Assembly: GCF_028416635.1 (NCBI RefSeq)
Contig: NZ_CP114013.1
Span: 4,898,001-4,962,000, forward strand
Reading direction: 5' to 3'
Length of the DNA: 64,000 nucleotides
DNA from: Baekduia alba
GTDB taxonomy: Bacteria; Actinomycetota; Thermoleophilia; Solirubrobacterales; Solirubrobacteraceae
Shown here one piece after another: positions 31,506 through 40,208 of this stretch (positions within the stretch are counted from its first letter, which is position 1; the number at the start of each line of letters is the position of its first letter). The translations under genes and the position numbers were made by a program. Under the pieces are notes generated by a model. The model was not told the origin of the DNA. It saw nothing but the letters and a program-made list of their open reading frames with translations, and ran no database searches.

Positions 31506-32803
31506 TCGTTGGCGGTCACCGCGTCGAGCACGGCCGCGAACCGCTCGCGCGCCGCGGCGCGGCGGGTCGGGACGTGCTCGGTCGGGCGCTCGTCGGGCGG
31601 CGGCGCGTAGCCGCGCAGGATCTGGCGAGCGACCGACTGGCGGTGCACCTCGTCGGGCCCGTCGTAGATCCGCGCCGCGCGCGCGAAGCGGTACATCGCC
31701 TCCAGCGGCAGGTCGGTGGAGTAGCCGAGCGACCCGTGCGCCTGCAGCGCGCGATCGACGACGTCATGCAGGACGCCGGCGCCGTAGAACTTGATCAGCG
31801 CGATGTCGGTGCGCGCCGCCGCGACGCCCTGGGTGTCCATCACCCACGCGGCGTGGAGGGTCATCAACCTGGCGGCCTGCATCTGCGCCGCGGAATCGGC
31901 GATCCAGTTCTGGACGGTCTGGTGCTCGCCCAGCGTCTTGCCGTGCGCGACCCGGTAGGTCGCGCGCTCGCAGAGCATGTCGAACGCGCGCCGCGCCACG
32001 CCCAGCCAGCGCATGCAGTGGTGGATCCGCCCCGGGTACAGCCGCTGCTGGGCGATCAGGAAGCCCTCGCCCTCGCCGCCCAGCCGCGCGGTGGCCGGGA
32101 CGCGGACGTCCTCGTAGGCGATCTCCGCGTGGCCGCCGAGCTGCCCGTAGGCCTCCCACGGATGCTCCATCGTCGGGACGTCGCGCAGGATGTTCACGCC
32201 CGCGGTGCCGGCGTCGACCACGAACATCGACGCCCGCTGGTGCGGTCGCGCGTCCGGGTCGGTGACCGCCATGACGATCAGGAAGTCCGCGATCGAGGCG
32301 TTGGAGGAGAACCACTTGCGCCCGGTCAGGACGTAGTCGTCGCCGTCGCGCACCGCGCGCGTCTTCAACATGGTGGGGTCGCTGCCCGCGCTGTCGGGCT
32401 CGGTCATCGAGAACGCGGACTTGAGGTCGCCGGCCAGCAGCGGCTCGAGGTAGCGCTCGCGCTGCTCGGCCGTCCCGGCCATGGCCAGGATCTCGCTGTT
32501 GCCGGAGTCGGGCGCCTGGCAGCCGAACGCGTTGGGGGCGTAGGGCGACGTGCCGAGCACCTCGTGCAGCAGCCCCAGCTTGACCTGCCCGTAGCCCTGC
32601 CCGCCGAGCTCGGGGTCGAGGTGGGCGGCCCACAGGCCCTGGCGCCGCACCTCCTCCTGCAGCGGCGCGTAGATCCGGTCCAGCGCCTCCTGCGGGAGGC
32701 TCGGGACCAGCGTCTCCAACGGCCAGATCTCCTCCCGCACGAAGGCGCGCGCCCAGTCCAGCTTCGCCGCGTAGTCGGGATCGGTCGAGAAGTCCCAGGC
32801 CAT
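31502..32803 (-). CDS. Acyl-CoA dehydrogenase (ACAD10/11-like)
   Basis: The 433-residue protein carries acyl-CoA dehydrogenase motifs: FSMTEPDSAGSDPTMLKT, DYVLTGRKWFSSNASIADF, RLGGEGEGFLIAQQRL, the QAHGSLGYSTDLPLE segment, and the C-terminal IYDGPDEVHRQSVARQILR typical of the ACAD10/11-like group. It oxidises an acyl-CoA to the 2-enoyl-CoA with FAD. Its stop overlaps the convergent lipoprotein gene. The GH65 gene begins its stop 10 bp upstream on the same strand, so co-transcription is possible though functionally unrelated. Confidence 0.92.
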   Translation of the reverse strand: MAWDFSTDPDYAAKLDWARAFVREEIWPLETLVPSLPQEALDRIYAPLQEEVRRQGLWAAHLDPELGGQGYGQVKLGLLHEVLGTSPYAPNAFGCQAPDSGNSEILAMAGTAEQRERYLEPLLAGDLKSAFSMTEPDSAGSDPTMLKTRAVRDGDDYVLTGRKWFSSNASIADFLIVMAVTDPDARPHQRASMFVVDAGTAGVNILRDVPTMEHPWEAYGQLGGHAEIAYEDVRVPATARLGGEGEGFLIAQQRLYPGRIHHCMRWLGVARRAFDMLCERATYRVAHGKTLGEHQTVQNWIADSAAQMQAARLMTLHAAWVMDTQGVAAARTDIALIKFYGAGVLHDVVDRALQAHGSLGYSTDLPLEAMYRFARAARIYDGPDEVHRQSVARQILRGYAPPPDERPTEHVPTRRAAARERFAAVLDAVTAND

Positions 32804-32813
32804 GTGGCCGATG

Positions 32814-35177
32814 CTACTTGCGGGCGGACGCGCGCCGCAGCGGCTCGCGGCCCGGCGGCTGGCGCGGGCGCTCGCGCGGCGGCGCCGGCGGCAGCGGGCG
32901 GGTCACCGGCTCGGCGCCCGCGCGCAGCGTGATGGCGTCGCCGTAGTGGGCGATCTCGAGCTCGTCGCCGCGCTGGAGCGTGTAGGTCGCGCCGCGCTCG
33001 TCGACCTCGACCAGGACGCGCCCGCGCGCCACGCCGATCCGGAACGCAAGCCGCTGCACGCCCGGCGGCACGCGCGGCGCGAAGGTCAGCCGGCCGTCGT
33101 AGTCGCGGAAGCCGCCGAAGCCGGCGACGAGCGCCAGCCACGAGCCGGCCAGCGACGCGATGTGCAGGCCGTCGCGCGTGTTGTGCTCGAGGTCGTGGAG
33201 GTCCATGAACGCGGCCTCGCCGAGGTAGTCGTAGGCCAGCTCGAAGTGCCCGGTCTCGGCCGCCACGACGGCCTGCACGCACGCCGACAGCGAGGAGTCG
33301 CGGACGGTCAGCGGCTCGTAGTAGGCGAACGCGCGCGCCTTCTGCTCGTCGGTGAAGCGATCGCCGCACGTGTAGAGCGCGAGGACGAGGTCGGCCTGCT
33401 TGACGACCTGCTTGCGGTACAGGTCGAAGTACGGGTAGTGCAACAACAACGGATAGTGGTCGGTCGGCGTGTGCTCGAAGTCCCACGTGGCGTGGTGCGT
33501 GAAGCCCTCGGCCTGCATGTGGACGTCGAGGATCCCGTCGTAGGGCATGTGCATGGCGTCGGCCGCCCGCCGCCACTGCGTCGCCTCCTCGTGCCCGACG
33601 CCGAGCGCCGCGGCGCTCTCAGGATGGACGTCGACCGCCCGCGCCGCGCCGATCAGGTTCTGGCGCGCCATCAGGTTGGTGTAGGTGTTGTCGTCGCTGA
33701 TCGCGCTGTACTCGTCCGGGCCCGTGACGCCGGGCAGCCGGAAGCGGTTCTTGCGGTCGTAATGGCCGAGCGAGATCCACAGCCGCGCGGTCTCCACCAG
33801 CAGCGGCAGGCCGACCGTGCGGGCGAAGTCCGGGTCCTCCGCCGCGTGCTGGTAGCGCAGGACCGCGGCCGCGATGTCGGCGCCGATGTGCACCGCCGCG
33901 CTGCCCGCCGGCCAGTAGCCCGAGCACTCCTGGCCCGCGATCGTGCGCCACGGGAACGCGGCGCCGGCCCAGCCGAGCTGGCGCGCCCGCTCGCGCGCGA
34001 GCCCCAGCGTCGCGAAGCGCCAGCGCAGCGCGTCGCCCGCCGCGTCGGGCGAGGTGTAGGTCAACACCGGCAACACGAAGGACTCGGTGTCCCAGAACGC
34101 GTGGCCGTCGTAGCCCGAGCCGGTCAGGCCCTTGGCCGGGATCGCGCGGCGCTCGGCCCGCGCGCCCGCCTGCAGCACGTGGAAGAGCGCGAAGCGGATC
34201 GCCTGCTGCAGGTCCTCGTCGCCGTCGACCTCGACGTCGGCGCCCTCCCAGAAGGCGTCGAGGTAGGCGCGCTGCTCCTCGCACAGCCCCGCCCAGCCGG
34301 TGTGCCGCACCTCGGCCAGCGAGCCGCGCGCCTGCGCGCGCACCGACGGCAGCGAGCGATGGCCCGACCACGCGTAGGCCAGGAACTTGAGCACGCGCAG
34401 CGTCTGCCCGGCCGGGACGTCGGCGGCGACGATGACGCGGCCCGCGTCGGGGCCGACGTCGACCGTGGTCTCCATCCCGTCCGGGCCCTCGATCTCATGG
34501 TCCATCGTGGCGCACAGCCGCGCGCCGCTGCGCTTGACGCGGTGGGCGAGCGAGATCCGCAGCTCGTCGGCGTAGTGCTCCTCGGGCTGTAGCGGCGCCT
34601 GGAGCTCGGCCGCCGCGCGCGGGTCGTCGCCGTGCTCGATCTGGCCGTCCTCGTTGGCCACGAGCTCGGACTGGACGACCAACCGCGTGCTCTTGCCCAC
34701 GGGCTCGACCTCGTAGAGGATCGCGGCCGCGCCGCGCTGGCTGAGCGAGACCAGGCGCGTGGAGGTGATCCTGACCTCGGCGCCGGCGGGCGAGCGCCAG
34801 TGCACCGTGCGGCGCAGGACGCCGCCGCGGAAGTCCAGCTCGCGGCTGTGGGCGAGCAGCTCGCCATAGCGGACGTCGAAGAGCTCGTCGTCGACGTGCA
34901 ACCGCATCAACTTGCCGTCGGTGACGTTGACGACCGTCTCGCCGGCCTCCGGGTTGCCGTAGGCGCTCTCGGCGTAGGGCAGCGGACGGGTCTCGTGGAA
35001 GCCGTTGAGGTAGGTGCCGGGCAGGCCGACGGGCTCGCCCTCGTCGAGGTTGCCGCGCATCCCGACGTGCCCGTTGGACAGCGCGAAGACCGACTCGGAC
35101 TGCGCGAGGCTGTCGAGGCTCAGGCCGTCCTCGCGCAGGGACCAGGGGGCGGCGGAGTAGTTGGGGTGGTCGATCAC
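32814..35177 (-). CDS. Glycoside hydrolase family 65 protein (maltose/trehalose/kojibiose phosphorylase type)
   Basis: The 787-residue protein has the GH65 N-terminal beta-sandwich (SESVFALSNGHVGMRGNLDEG, LPGTYLNGFHE), the (alpha/alpha)6 catalytic barrel with AFWDTESFVLPVLTYTSP and the catalytic acid Glu in VTGPDEYSAISDDN (about residue 487), and a C-terminal beta-domain. Family 65 enzymes phosphorolyse alpha-glucosides to beta-glucose-1-phosphate. The preceding gene encodes a beta-phosphoglucomutase and overlaps it (GTGA), strongly supporting a phosphorylase over a hydrolase. The exact disaccharide cannot be fixed from sequence. Confidence 0.92.
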   Translation of the reverse strand: MIDHPNYSAAPWSLREDGLSLDSLAQSESVFALSNGHVGMRGNLDEGEPVGLPGTYLNGFHETRPLPYAESAYGNPEAGETVVNVTDGKLMRLHVDDELFDVRYGELLAHSRELDFRGGVLRRTVHWRSPAGAEVRITSTRLVSLSQRGAAAILYEVEPVGKSTRLVVQSELVANEDGQIEHGDDPRAAAELQAPLQPEEHYADELRISLAHRVKRSGARLCATMDHEIEGPDGMETTVDVGPDAGRVIVAADVPAGQTLRVLKFLAYAWSGHRSLPSVRAQARGSLAEVRHTGWAGLCEEQRAYLDAFWEGADVEVDGDEDLQQAIRFALFHVLQAGARAERRAIPAKGLTGSGYDGHAFWDTESFVLPVLTYTSPDAAGDALRWRFATLGLARERARQLGWAGAAFPWRTIAGQECSGYWPAGSAAVHIGADIAAAVLRYQHAAEDPDFARTVGLPLLVETARLWISLGHYDRKNRFRLPGVTGPDEYSAISDDNTYTNLMARQNLIGAARAVDVHPESAAALGVGHEEATQWRRAADAMHMPYDGILDVHMQAEGFTHHATWDFEHTPTDHYPLLLHYPYFDLYRKQVVKQADLVLALYTCGDRFTDEQKARAFAYYEPLTVRDSSLSACVQAVVAAETGHFELAYDYLGEAAFMDLHDLEHNTRDGLHIASLAGSWLALVAGFGGFRDYDGRLTFAPRVPPGVQRLAFRIGVARGRVLVEVDERGATYTLQRGDELEIAHYGDAITLRAGAEPVTRPLPPAPPRERPRQPPGREPLRRASARK

Positions 35178-35884
35178 GGAAGCAGCTCGTCGAGATCCTG
35201 CACGACGACCGTAGCGCCATGGTCGCGCAGGGCTCCCGACTGGCCGACGCGGTCGACGCCGACGACGGCGCCGAACTTGCCGGCGCGGCCCGCCTCCACG
35301 CCGGCCAGCGCGTCCTCGAAGACCGCGGCGTGCGCCGGCTCGACGCCGAGCTCGCGCGCGGCCTCCAGGAACGTGTCGGGCGCGGGCTTGCCCTTGAGGC
35401 CGCCCTCGGCGACCGCGTGGCCGTCGACGACGTGCGCGAAGCGGTCGAGGATCCCGATCGACCGCAGCACGTCCTTGGCGTTGGCCGACGAGGAGACGAC
35501 CGCCAGCTTGAGCCCCGCGTCGCGCGCGGCGCCGACGTAGCGGACCGACCCCTCGTAGGGCTGCACGCCGTCCTTCTTGATGATGTCGAGCACGAGCGTG
35601 TTCTTGCGGTCGCCGAGCCGCTTGACCAGCTCCTCGTCCGGCTGGATGCCGCGCGACCTCAGGAACGACCGCACGCCGTCGGGCCGCGGCAGGCCGTCGA
35701 CGAACTCGTCGTAGTCGTCGTGCGCGTCGAACGGGACGAGCTCGCCGCCCTCGCGCTGCGCCTTGTCCTTCAGATACTCGTCGAACATCTGCTTCCAGGC
35801 CGCGGCATGCACCTTCGCGGTCTGACTGAGCACGCCGTCGAGGTCGAAGAGGAGGGCCTGGATGCCCTCGGGGAGTCCGAGCAT
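35174..35884 (-). CDS. Beta-phosphoglucomutase-type HAD hydrolase
   Basis: The 236-residue protein has the HAD motif I LLFDLDGVLSQTAKVHAAAW, motif II LAVVSSSANAKDVL, the Lys motif GGLKGKPAPDTFLEAA, and motif IV AVFEDALAGVEAGRAGKF, with a helical cap carrying HDDYDEFVDGLPR. These are typical of beta-phosphoglucomutases, which convert beta-glucose-1-phosphate to glucose-6-phosphate. The pairing with the GH65 phosphorylase completes alpha-glucoside use. The ATG at 35884 is chosen; upstream lies the divergent Fur gene promoter. Confidence 0.92.
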   Translation of the reverse strand: MLGLPEGIQALLFDLDGVLSQTAKVHAAAWKQMFDEYLKDKAQREGGELVPFDAHDDYDEFVDGLPRPDGVRSFLRSRGIQPDEELVKRLGDRKNTLVLDIIKKDGVQPYEGSVRYVGAARDAGLKLAVVSSSANAKDVLRSIGILDRFAHVVDGHAVAEGGLKGKPAPDTFLEAARELGVEPAHAAVFEDALAGVEAGRAGKFGAVVGVDRVGQSGALRDHGATVVVQDLDELLP

Positions 35885-35923
35885 GGCTGAAGGCGTACCA
35901 CGTCTGCCCACCTGTGCACTCTT

Positions 35924-35962
35924 CTTGAATCATTCCAATCTGGGCGCGAATCCTGCTAGGTT
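35924..35962 (+). promoter_or_regulatory. Fur/CatR-type operator and promoter of the regulator-catalase operon
   Basis: CTTGAATCATTCCAA (35924-35938) has imperfect 7-1-7 arms like PerR/FurA/CatR boxes and covers the likely -35 region. TAGGTT at 35957-35962 is a fitting -10, 18 bases after TTCCAA. The GTG at 35969 lies six bases later, so the transcript is probably leaderless. Location suggests autorepression of the Fur-catalase operon. Confidence 0.55.
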
Positions 35963-35968
35963 GGCGGC

Positions 35969-36409
35969 GTGGGTGCCGCCACCTACCCGGAGCAGCTCCG
36001 GACCGCCGGACTGCGGGCGACCGCCGCGCGCGTCGCGGTGCTCCAGGTGCTCACCGAGGCAACCGACCATCCCCGCGTCGATCAGGTGATCGACCGGGTG
36101 CGCGGCGCCGGCGTGACGATCTCCACGCAGGCCGCCTACGACGTGTGCGAGGCCCTGCGCGGCGCCGCGCTCGCCCAGCGGATCGAGATCGCCGGAGGTC
36201 CCGCGCGCTACGAGTCGCGCGTGGGCGACAACCACCACCACCTCGTGTGCCGCGCCTGCGGCACCGTGGTCGACGTCGACTGCGCCACCGGCGCGGCGCC
36301 CTGCCTGACGCCATCCGAGCAGCAGGGCTTCGTCATCGACCAGTCCGAGGTGACCCACTGGGGCCTGTGCCCCGCCTGCCAACAACCACGAGAGGCGACA
36401 GCCCCATGA
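35969..36409 (+). CDS. Fur-family peroxide-type regulator
   Basis: The 146-residue protein has the Fur winged helix ([36 protein letters not shown]), the His-rich metal-binding segment [12 protein letters not shown], and a second CxxC (LCPACQQ), giving two CxxC pairs for a structural zinc. It is immediately followed by a catalase gene (ATGA overlap) and preceded by a Fur/CatR-like box, the arrangement of FurA/CatR peroxide-sensing repressors in actinobacteria. It probably represses its own operon until oxidised by peroxide. Confidence 0.92.
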   Translation: MGAATYPEQLRTAGLRATAARVAVLQVLTEATDHPRVDQVIDRVRGAGVTISTQAAYDVCEALRGAALAQRIEIAGGPARYESRVGDNHHHLVCRACGTVVDVDCATGAAPCLTPSEQQGFVIDQSEVTHWGLCPACQQPREATAP

Positions 36410-38064
36410 GCGACGACGACCCCAACACGCTGACCACCCGCAACGGCCATCCGATCGGCGACAACCAGAACACGCGCACGATCGGCAATCGCGGTCCGGC
36501 GACGCTCGAGAACTACCAGTTCATCGAGAAGCTCGCCCACTTCGACCGCGAGCGCGTGCCGGAGCGCGTGGTCCACGCCCGCGGCGCCACCGCCTTCGGC
36601 TACTTCGAGACCTACGGCACCGTCGACGGCGAGCCGATCTCCAAGCTCACCCGCGCCAAGCTCTTCGAGCCGGCCGGCAAGCAGACCGAGATCGCCATCC
36701 GCTTCTCGACCGTCGCCGGCGGCCGCGACTCCTCCGAGGCCATTCGCGACCCGCGCGGCTTCGCCGTCAAGTTCTACACCGAGGACGGCAACTGGGACCT
36801 CGTCGGCAACAACCTCGGCGTCTTCTTCATCCGCGACGCGATCAAGTTCCCCGACTTCATCCACTCCCAGAAGCCGGACCCGGTCACGTTCGAGCGCCAG
36901 GTCGCCAACCGCGTGTTCGACTTCGCGTCCCAGACGCCGGAGTCGCTGCACATGTTCAACCTGGTGCTGAGCCCGCGCGGCATCCCGGCGTCCTACCGCC
37001 ACATGCAGGGCTTCGGTGTCAACACCTACAAGTGGGTCAACGCCGCGGGCGAGACCAAGCTCATCAAGTACCACTGGCTGCCCAAGCAGGCCGTCCAGTC
37101 CTGGACCGAGGCCGACGCCGGCGTCCAGCAGGGCAAGGAGCTCGGCGTCCACACCAAGGACCTCTACGAGGCCATCGCCAACGGCGACCACCCCGAGTGG
37201 GAGCTGGCCGTCCAGATCATGGACGACCACGACCACCCCGAGCTGGACTTCGACCCGCTCGACGACACCAAGGTCTGGCCCGAGAACGTCTTCCCGGTCC
37301 ACAAGATCGGCAAGATGGTGCTCAACCGCGCGCCAGAGAACTTCTTCGCCGAGAGCGAGCAGATCGCCTTCGGCACCGGCGTCCTGGTCGACGGCCTGGA
37401 CTTCAGCGACGACAAGATGCTCGTCGGGCGCACGTTCAGCTACAGCGACACGCAGCGCCACCGCGTCGGCCCGAACTACCTCCAGCTCCCGGTGAACCAC
37501 CCCAAGGGCGTGGAGCAGGTCCGGACCAACCAGCGCGACGGCGCGATGACCTACGCGGTCGACGGCGGCGACGGCAACCCCTCCGTCAACTACGAGCCGT
37601 CGATCACCGGCGGCCCGCAGGAGGGCCCGAAGCCCGAGCACACCGAGCAGGGCCCGGCGATCGAGGGCCGCCTCACGCGCGCCAAGATCGAGCGGACCAA
37701 CGACTACGCCCAGGCCGGCGAGCGCTACCTGCTCTCCGAGCAGTGGGAGAAGGACGAGCTCGTCGCCAACTGGGTCGGGAACCTGTCGCAGTGCGACCGG
37801 CCGATCCAGGAGCGGATGCTCTGGCACCTGTTCATGGCCGAGGACGAGCTGGGCGCCCGCGTCGGCGCGGGCCTCGGCATCACGGCCGACGACGTCCGCG
37901 GCCTGGAGCCGCTGGCGACGCAGAACCTGACCGAGGCGGAGCTGGCCCGCGCCGCGAACCTCGGCAGCAACGGCCCGCGCGACACCAACGGCCTCGTCAT
38001 GACGCACTGCGTCCCGAACGAGCGCATCGCCCTGGCCGACGACGAGGAGCTCGTCGCCTCCTAG
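36406..38064 (+). CDS. Monofunctional heme catalase
   Basis: The 552-residue protein has catalytic His in [15 protein letters not shown], Asn in [11 protein letters not shown], and the proximal Tyr segment [20 protein letters not shown]. The C-terminal region is of the small-subunit clade length. It degrades hydrogen peroxide in the cytoplasm. The ATG overlaps the stop of the Fur-family gene, so the two are expressed together and probably induced by peroxide. The gene is compact with highly biased codons, consistent with strong expression. Confidence 0.96.
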   Translation: MSDDDPNTLTTRNGHPIGDNQNTRTIGNRGPATLENYQFIEKLAHFDRERVPERVVHARGATAFGYFETYGTVDGEPISKLTRAKLFEPAGKQTEIAIRFSTVAGGRDSSEAIRDPRGFAVKFYTEDGNWDLVGNNLGVFFIRDAIKFPDFIHSQKPDPVTFERQVANRVFDFASQTPESLHMFNLVLSPRGIPASYRHMQGFGVNTYKWVNAAGETKLIKYHWLPKQAVQSWTEADAGVQQGKELGVHTKDLYEAIANGDHPEWELAVQIMDDHDHPELDFDPLDDTKVWPENVFPVHKIGKMVLNRAPENFFAESEQIAFGTGVLVDGLDFSDDKMLVGRTFSYSDTQRHRVGPNYLQLPVNHPKGVEQVRTNQRDGAMTYAVDGGDGNPSVNYEPSITGGPQEGPKPEHTEQGPAIEGRLTRAKIERTNDYAQAGERYLLSEQWEKDELVANWVGNLSQCDRPIQERMLWHLFMAEDELGARVGAGLGITADDVRGLEPLATQNLTEAELARAANLGSNGPRDTNGLVMTHCVPNERIALADDEELVAS

Positions 38065-38073
38065 GCGAAGGAC

Positions 38074-38088
38074 CCGCCGTTCAGGCGG
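38074..38088. terminator. Possible bidirectional hairpin between catalase and MFS genes
   Basis: CCGCC and GGCGG arms around a five-base loop lie between the catalase stop and the convergent MFS gene, spanning the MFS stop codon. Short stem, so weak. Confidence 0.3.
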
Positions 38089-39688
38089 CTGTCGGAGCCT
38101 CGCGCTCCGGCAGCCGCACGGCGTCCAGCGGCGCGGCGACCAGCTGGCCGCCCGAGCAGTCCTCGCAGCGCACCCTGCGCCGCGGGTTGACGATCCCGAC
38201 CAGGCCCAGGATCCCGCCGCAGGCGACGAGGATCGCGCTGAGGCCCATGCCGAGGTGGAAGGCGTCCACCGAGGCGTCCTGCACCGATTGGGCCACCGCC
38301 GCGCGCTCGGCCGCCGGCAGCGCGGACACGTCGATGGTCGCGAGCGTCCGCTCCTTGGCGCTCTCGACCGCCGCCTGCGACTGCGGGCTCAGCGGCCGGT
38401 CGCCGAGCGTGCCGTCGATCGACGACGAGAACGAGGCGGAGACGACCGCGCCGAGCGCGGCGACCGCGATCAGCGCCGCGACGCGCGCGACCGCGTTGTT
38501 GACGCCCGACGCGATCCCCGCGTTCTGCTCGTCGGCGTCGGCCAGCACGGTCGCGGTGAGCGGCGCGACCGTCGCCGAGAGCCCGAGCGAGAACACGAAC
38601 AACGCCGGGAAGACGTCGGTCCAGTAGTCCGGGCGCGCGCCGATGCGCTGCATCAGCACCAGGCCGGCGGCGGCGACGAGCGGCCCCAACCCCATGAACA
38701 ACCGGGGCCCGTAGCGGTCGGCCCAACGGCCGGCGCGCTTGCTGAGCGTGAACATGACGATCGTGGACGGCAGCGTCGCCAGCCCGGCCTGCAGCGCGTC
38801 GTAGCCCGCGACCTGCTGGAGGAACAGCACCAGGAAGAAGAACGTGATCCCCAGCCCGCCGTACATGGCGAACGTCTGCGCGTTGCCCACGGCGAAGTTG
38901 CGGCGCCGGAAGAGCTCGAGCGGCAGCATCGGATAGGGCGTCCGCGACTCCCACCACAGGAAGGTCGCGAACAGCGACAGGCCCAGCAGCGCCGGGACCC
39001 AGACGCCGGGCGAGCCCCAGCCGAGCGCCGGCTGCCGGATCAGCGCGAAGACCGGTCCGGCCAATCCGAGCGCGCAGAGCACGGCGCCGGTCCAGTCGAT
39101 CGGCACGTCGCGCGTCTCGCGCCCGCGCTTGGGCACCGCCACCGCGACCAGCATCAGCGTGATCAGGACGAACGGCACGTTGATCGCGAAGATCCAGCGC
39201 CACGACGTGGCGTCGATCAGGTAGCCGCCGCACAGCGGGCCGATCACGGTCGCGATCCCCGACCACGCGGTCCAGGACCCGATCGCGGCGCCGCGCTCGT
39301 CGGGTGGGAAGGTGCTGACGATCACCGCCAGCGCGCTCGGCGTCAGCAGCGCGCCGAAGACGCCCTGCAGCGCGCGGCCCGCGATCAGCACCTCGATCGA
39401 CGGCGCCAGCGCGCAGACCATCGACACGATCCCGAAGCCGGCGACGCCGATCGCGAACACGCGCCGCTCGCCGAGCACGTCGCCGAGCGACCCGCCGATC
39501 AGGATCAGCGACCCCAGCGCGAGCAGGTAGGCGTTGGACACCCACTGCTGGCCGGCCAGCCCGCCGCCGAGGTCGGCCGAGATCGACGGCAGCGCCACGT
39601 TGACGACGGTCGCGTCGAGCCCGACGACGAAGGACCCCATGATCGCGGCCATCAGGCTGAGCCGCTTGGGGTCCTTGAACGACGGCAT
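38081..39688 (-). CDS. MFS multidrug efflux transporter (DHA2, 14-helix type)
   Basis: The 535-residue protein begins with the DHA2 motif FVVGLDATVVNVALPSI and LGDVLGERRVF (motif A), has motif C (GPLCGGYLI), and shows about 14 helices with an extracytoplasmic loop before the last. It likely exports drugs or toxic compounds with proton antiport. An unusual C-terminal tail RCEDCSGGQL has a CxxC that could bind metal. No regulator is adjacent; the GGDEF fragment ends 10 bp upstream on the same strand. Confidence 0.92.
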   Translation of the reverse strand: MPSFKDPKRLSLMAAIMGSFVVGLDATVVNVALPSISADLGGGLAGQQWVSNAYLLALGSLILIGGSLGDVLGERRVFAIGVAGFGIVSMVCALAPSIEVLIAGRALQGVFGALLTPSALAVIVSTFPPDERGAAIGSWTAWSGIATVIGPLCGGYLIDATSWRWIFAINVPFVLITLMLVAVAVPKRGRETRDVPIDWTGAVLCALGLAGPVFALIRQPALGWGSPGVWVPALLGLSLFATFLWWESRTPYPMLPLELFRRRNFAVGNAQTFAMYGGLGITFFFLVLFLQQVAGYDALQAGLATLPSTIVMFTLSKRAGRWADRYGPRLFMGLGPLVAAAGLVLMQRIGARPDYWTDVFPALFVFSLGLSATVAPLTATVLADADEQNAGIASGVNNAVARVAALIAVAALGAVVSASFSSSIDGTLGDRPLSPQSQAAVESAKERTLATIDVSALPAAERAAVAQSVQDASVDAFHLGMGLSAILVACGGILGLVGIVNPRRRVRCEDCSGGQLVAAPLDAVRLPEREAPTAA

Positions 39689-39698
39689 GCGCCTCACC

Positions 39699-40031
39699 CT
39701 AGCCCGCGAAGGAGCGGGCGATGGCGCCGCGTTCAGCGGCCGGTGACCGCGCGGTCCTTGCCCGCGCCTTGGCCGCGAGCAGGCGGTCGTCGGCGACGCG
39801 GAACAGCGCGGCGACCGTGTCGCCCTCGGCGGGCCCGATCGCCAGCCCGACCGACGTGGTGAGCGCGCCGCTCGGCCCGAGGCGCCCGTCGCGGACCGCG
39901 GCGACGACGCGGTGGGCGGCGGCGACGGCCTCGTCCTCGCCGGCGCCCGGCAGGATCACGGCGAACTCCTCGCCGCCGGTCCGGCAGATGACGTCGGCCT
40001 CGCGCACGGCGGCGCGCAGCGCGTCACTCAT
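39699..40031 (-). pseudogene. Truncated GGDEF domain (C-terminal half)
   Basis: The frame encodes LRAAVREADVICRTGGEEFAV-type active-site sequence and the GGDEF C-terminal half (TSVGLAIGPAEGDTVAALF, RVADDRLLAAKARAR). The N-terminal half, with the DxLTxLxNRR and DxDxFKxxND segments that bind GTP and magnesium, is missing: the frame upstream (to 40092) has no such sequence. It therefore appears to be the remnant of a diguanylate cyclase gene. A short protein from the ATG at 40031 (110 residues) is possible but should be inactive. Confidence 0.75.
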
Positions 40032-40208
40032 GATCGGCCCAGGCACCGTTCGGTTGAGCGCCGGGACCCACGTTCGTGGACAAGTGGCCCAGCGCGAGCG
40101 CCAGGCTCACGGCGCCCGCCTGATCGAACACGACGCCAATCGGCGACCTACCCGCTCGCTACGTGCCGCTGGGCGGCGCTTCAGGGTCGGGCCTCAGGCT
40201 GAAGCACG

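Noticed and set aside
32814-35933. A fused phosphoglucomutase-GH65 protein
   Set aside because: The GH65 reading frame is open upstream, but it is out of frame with the mutase and codon use switches at the GTGA overlap near 35177.
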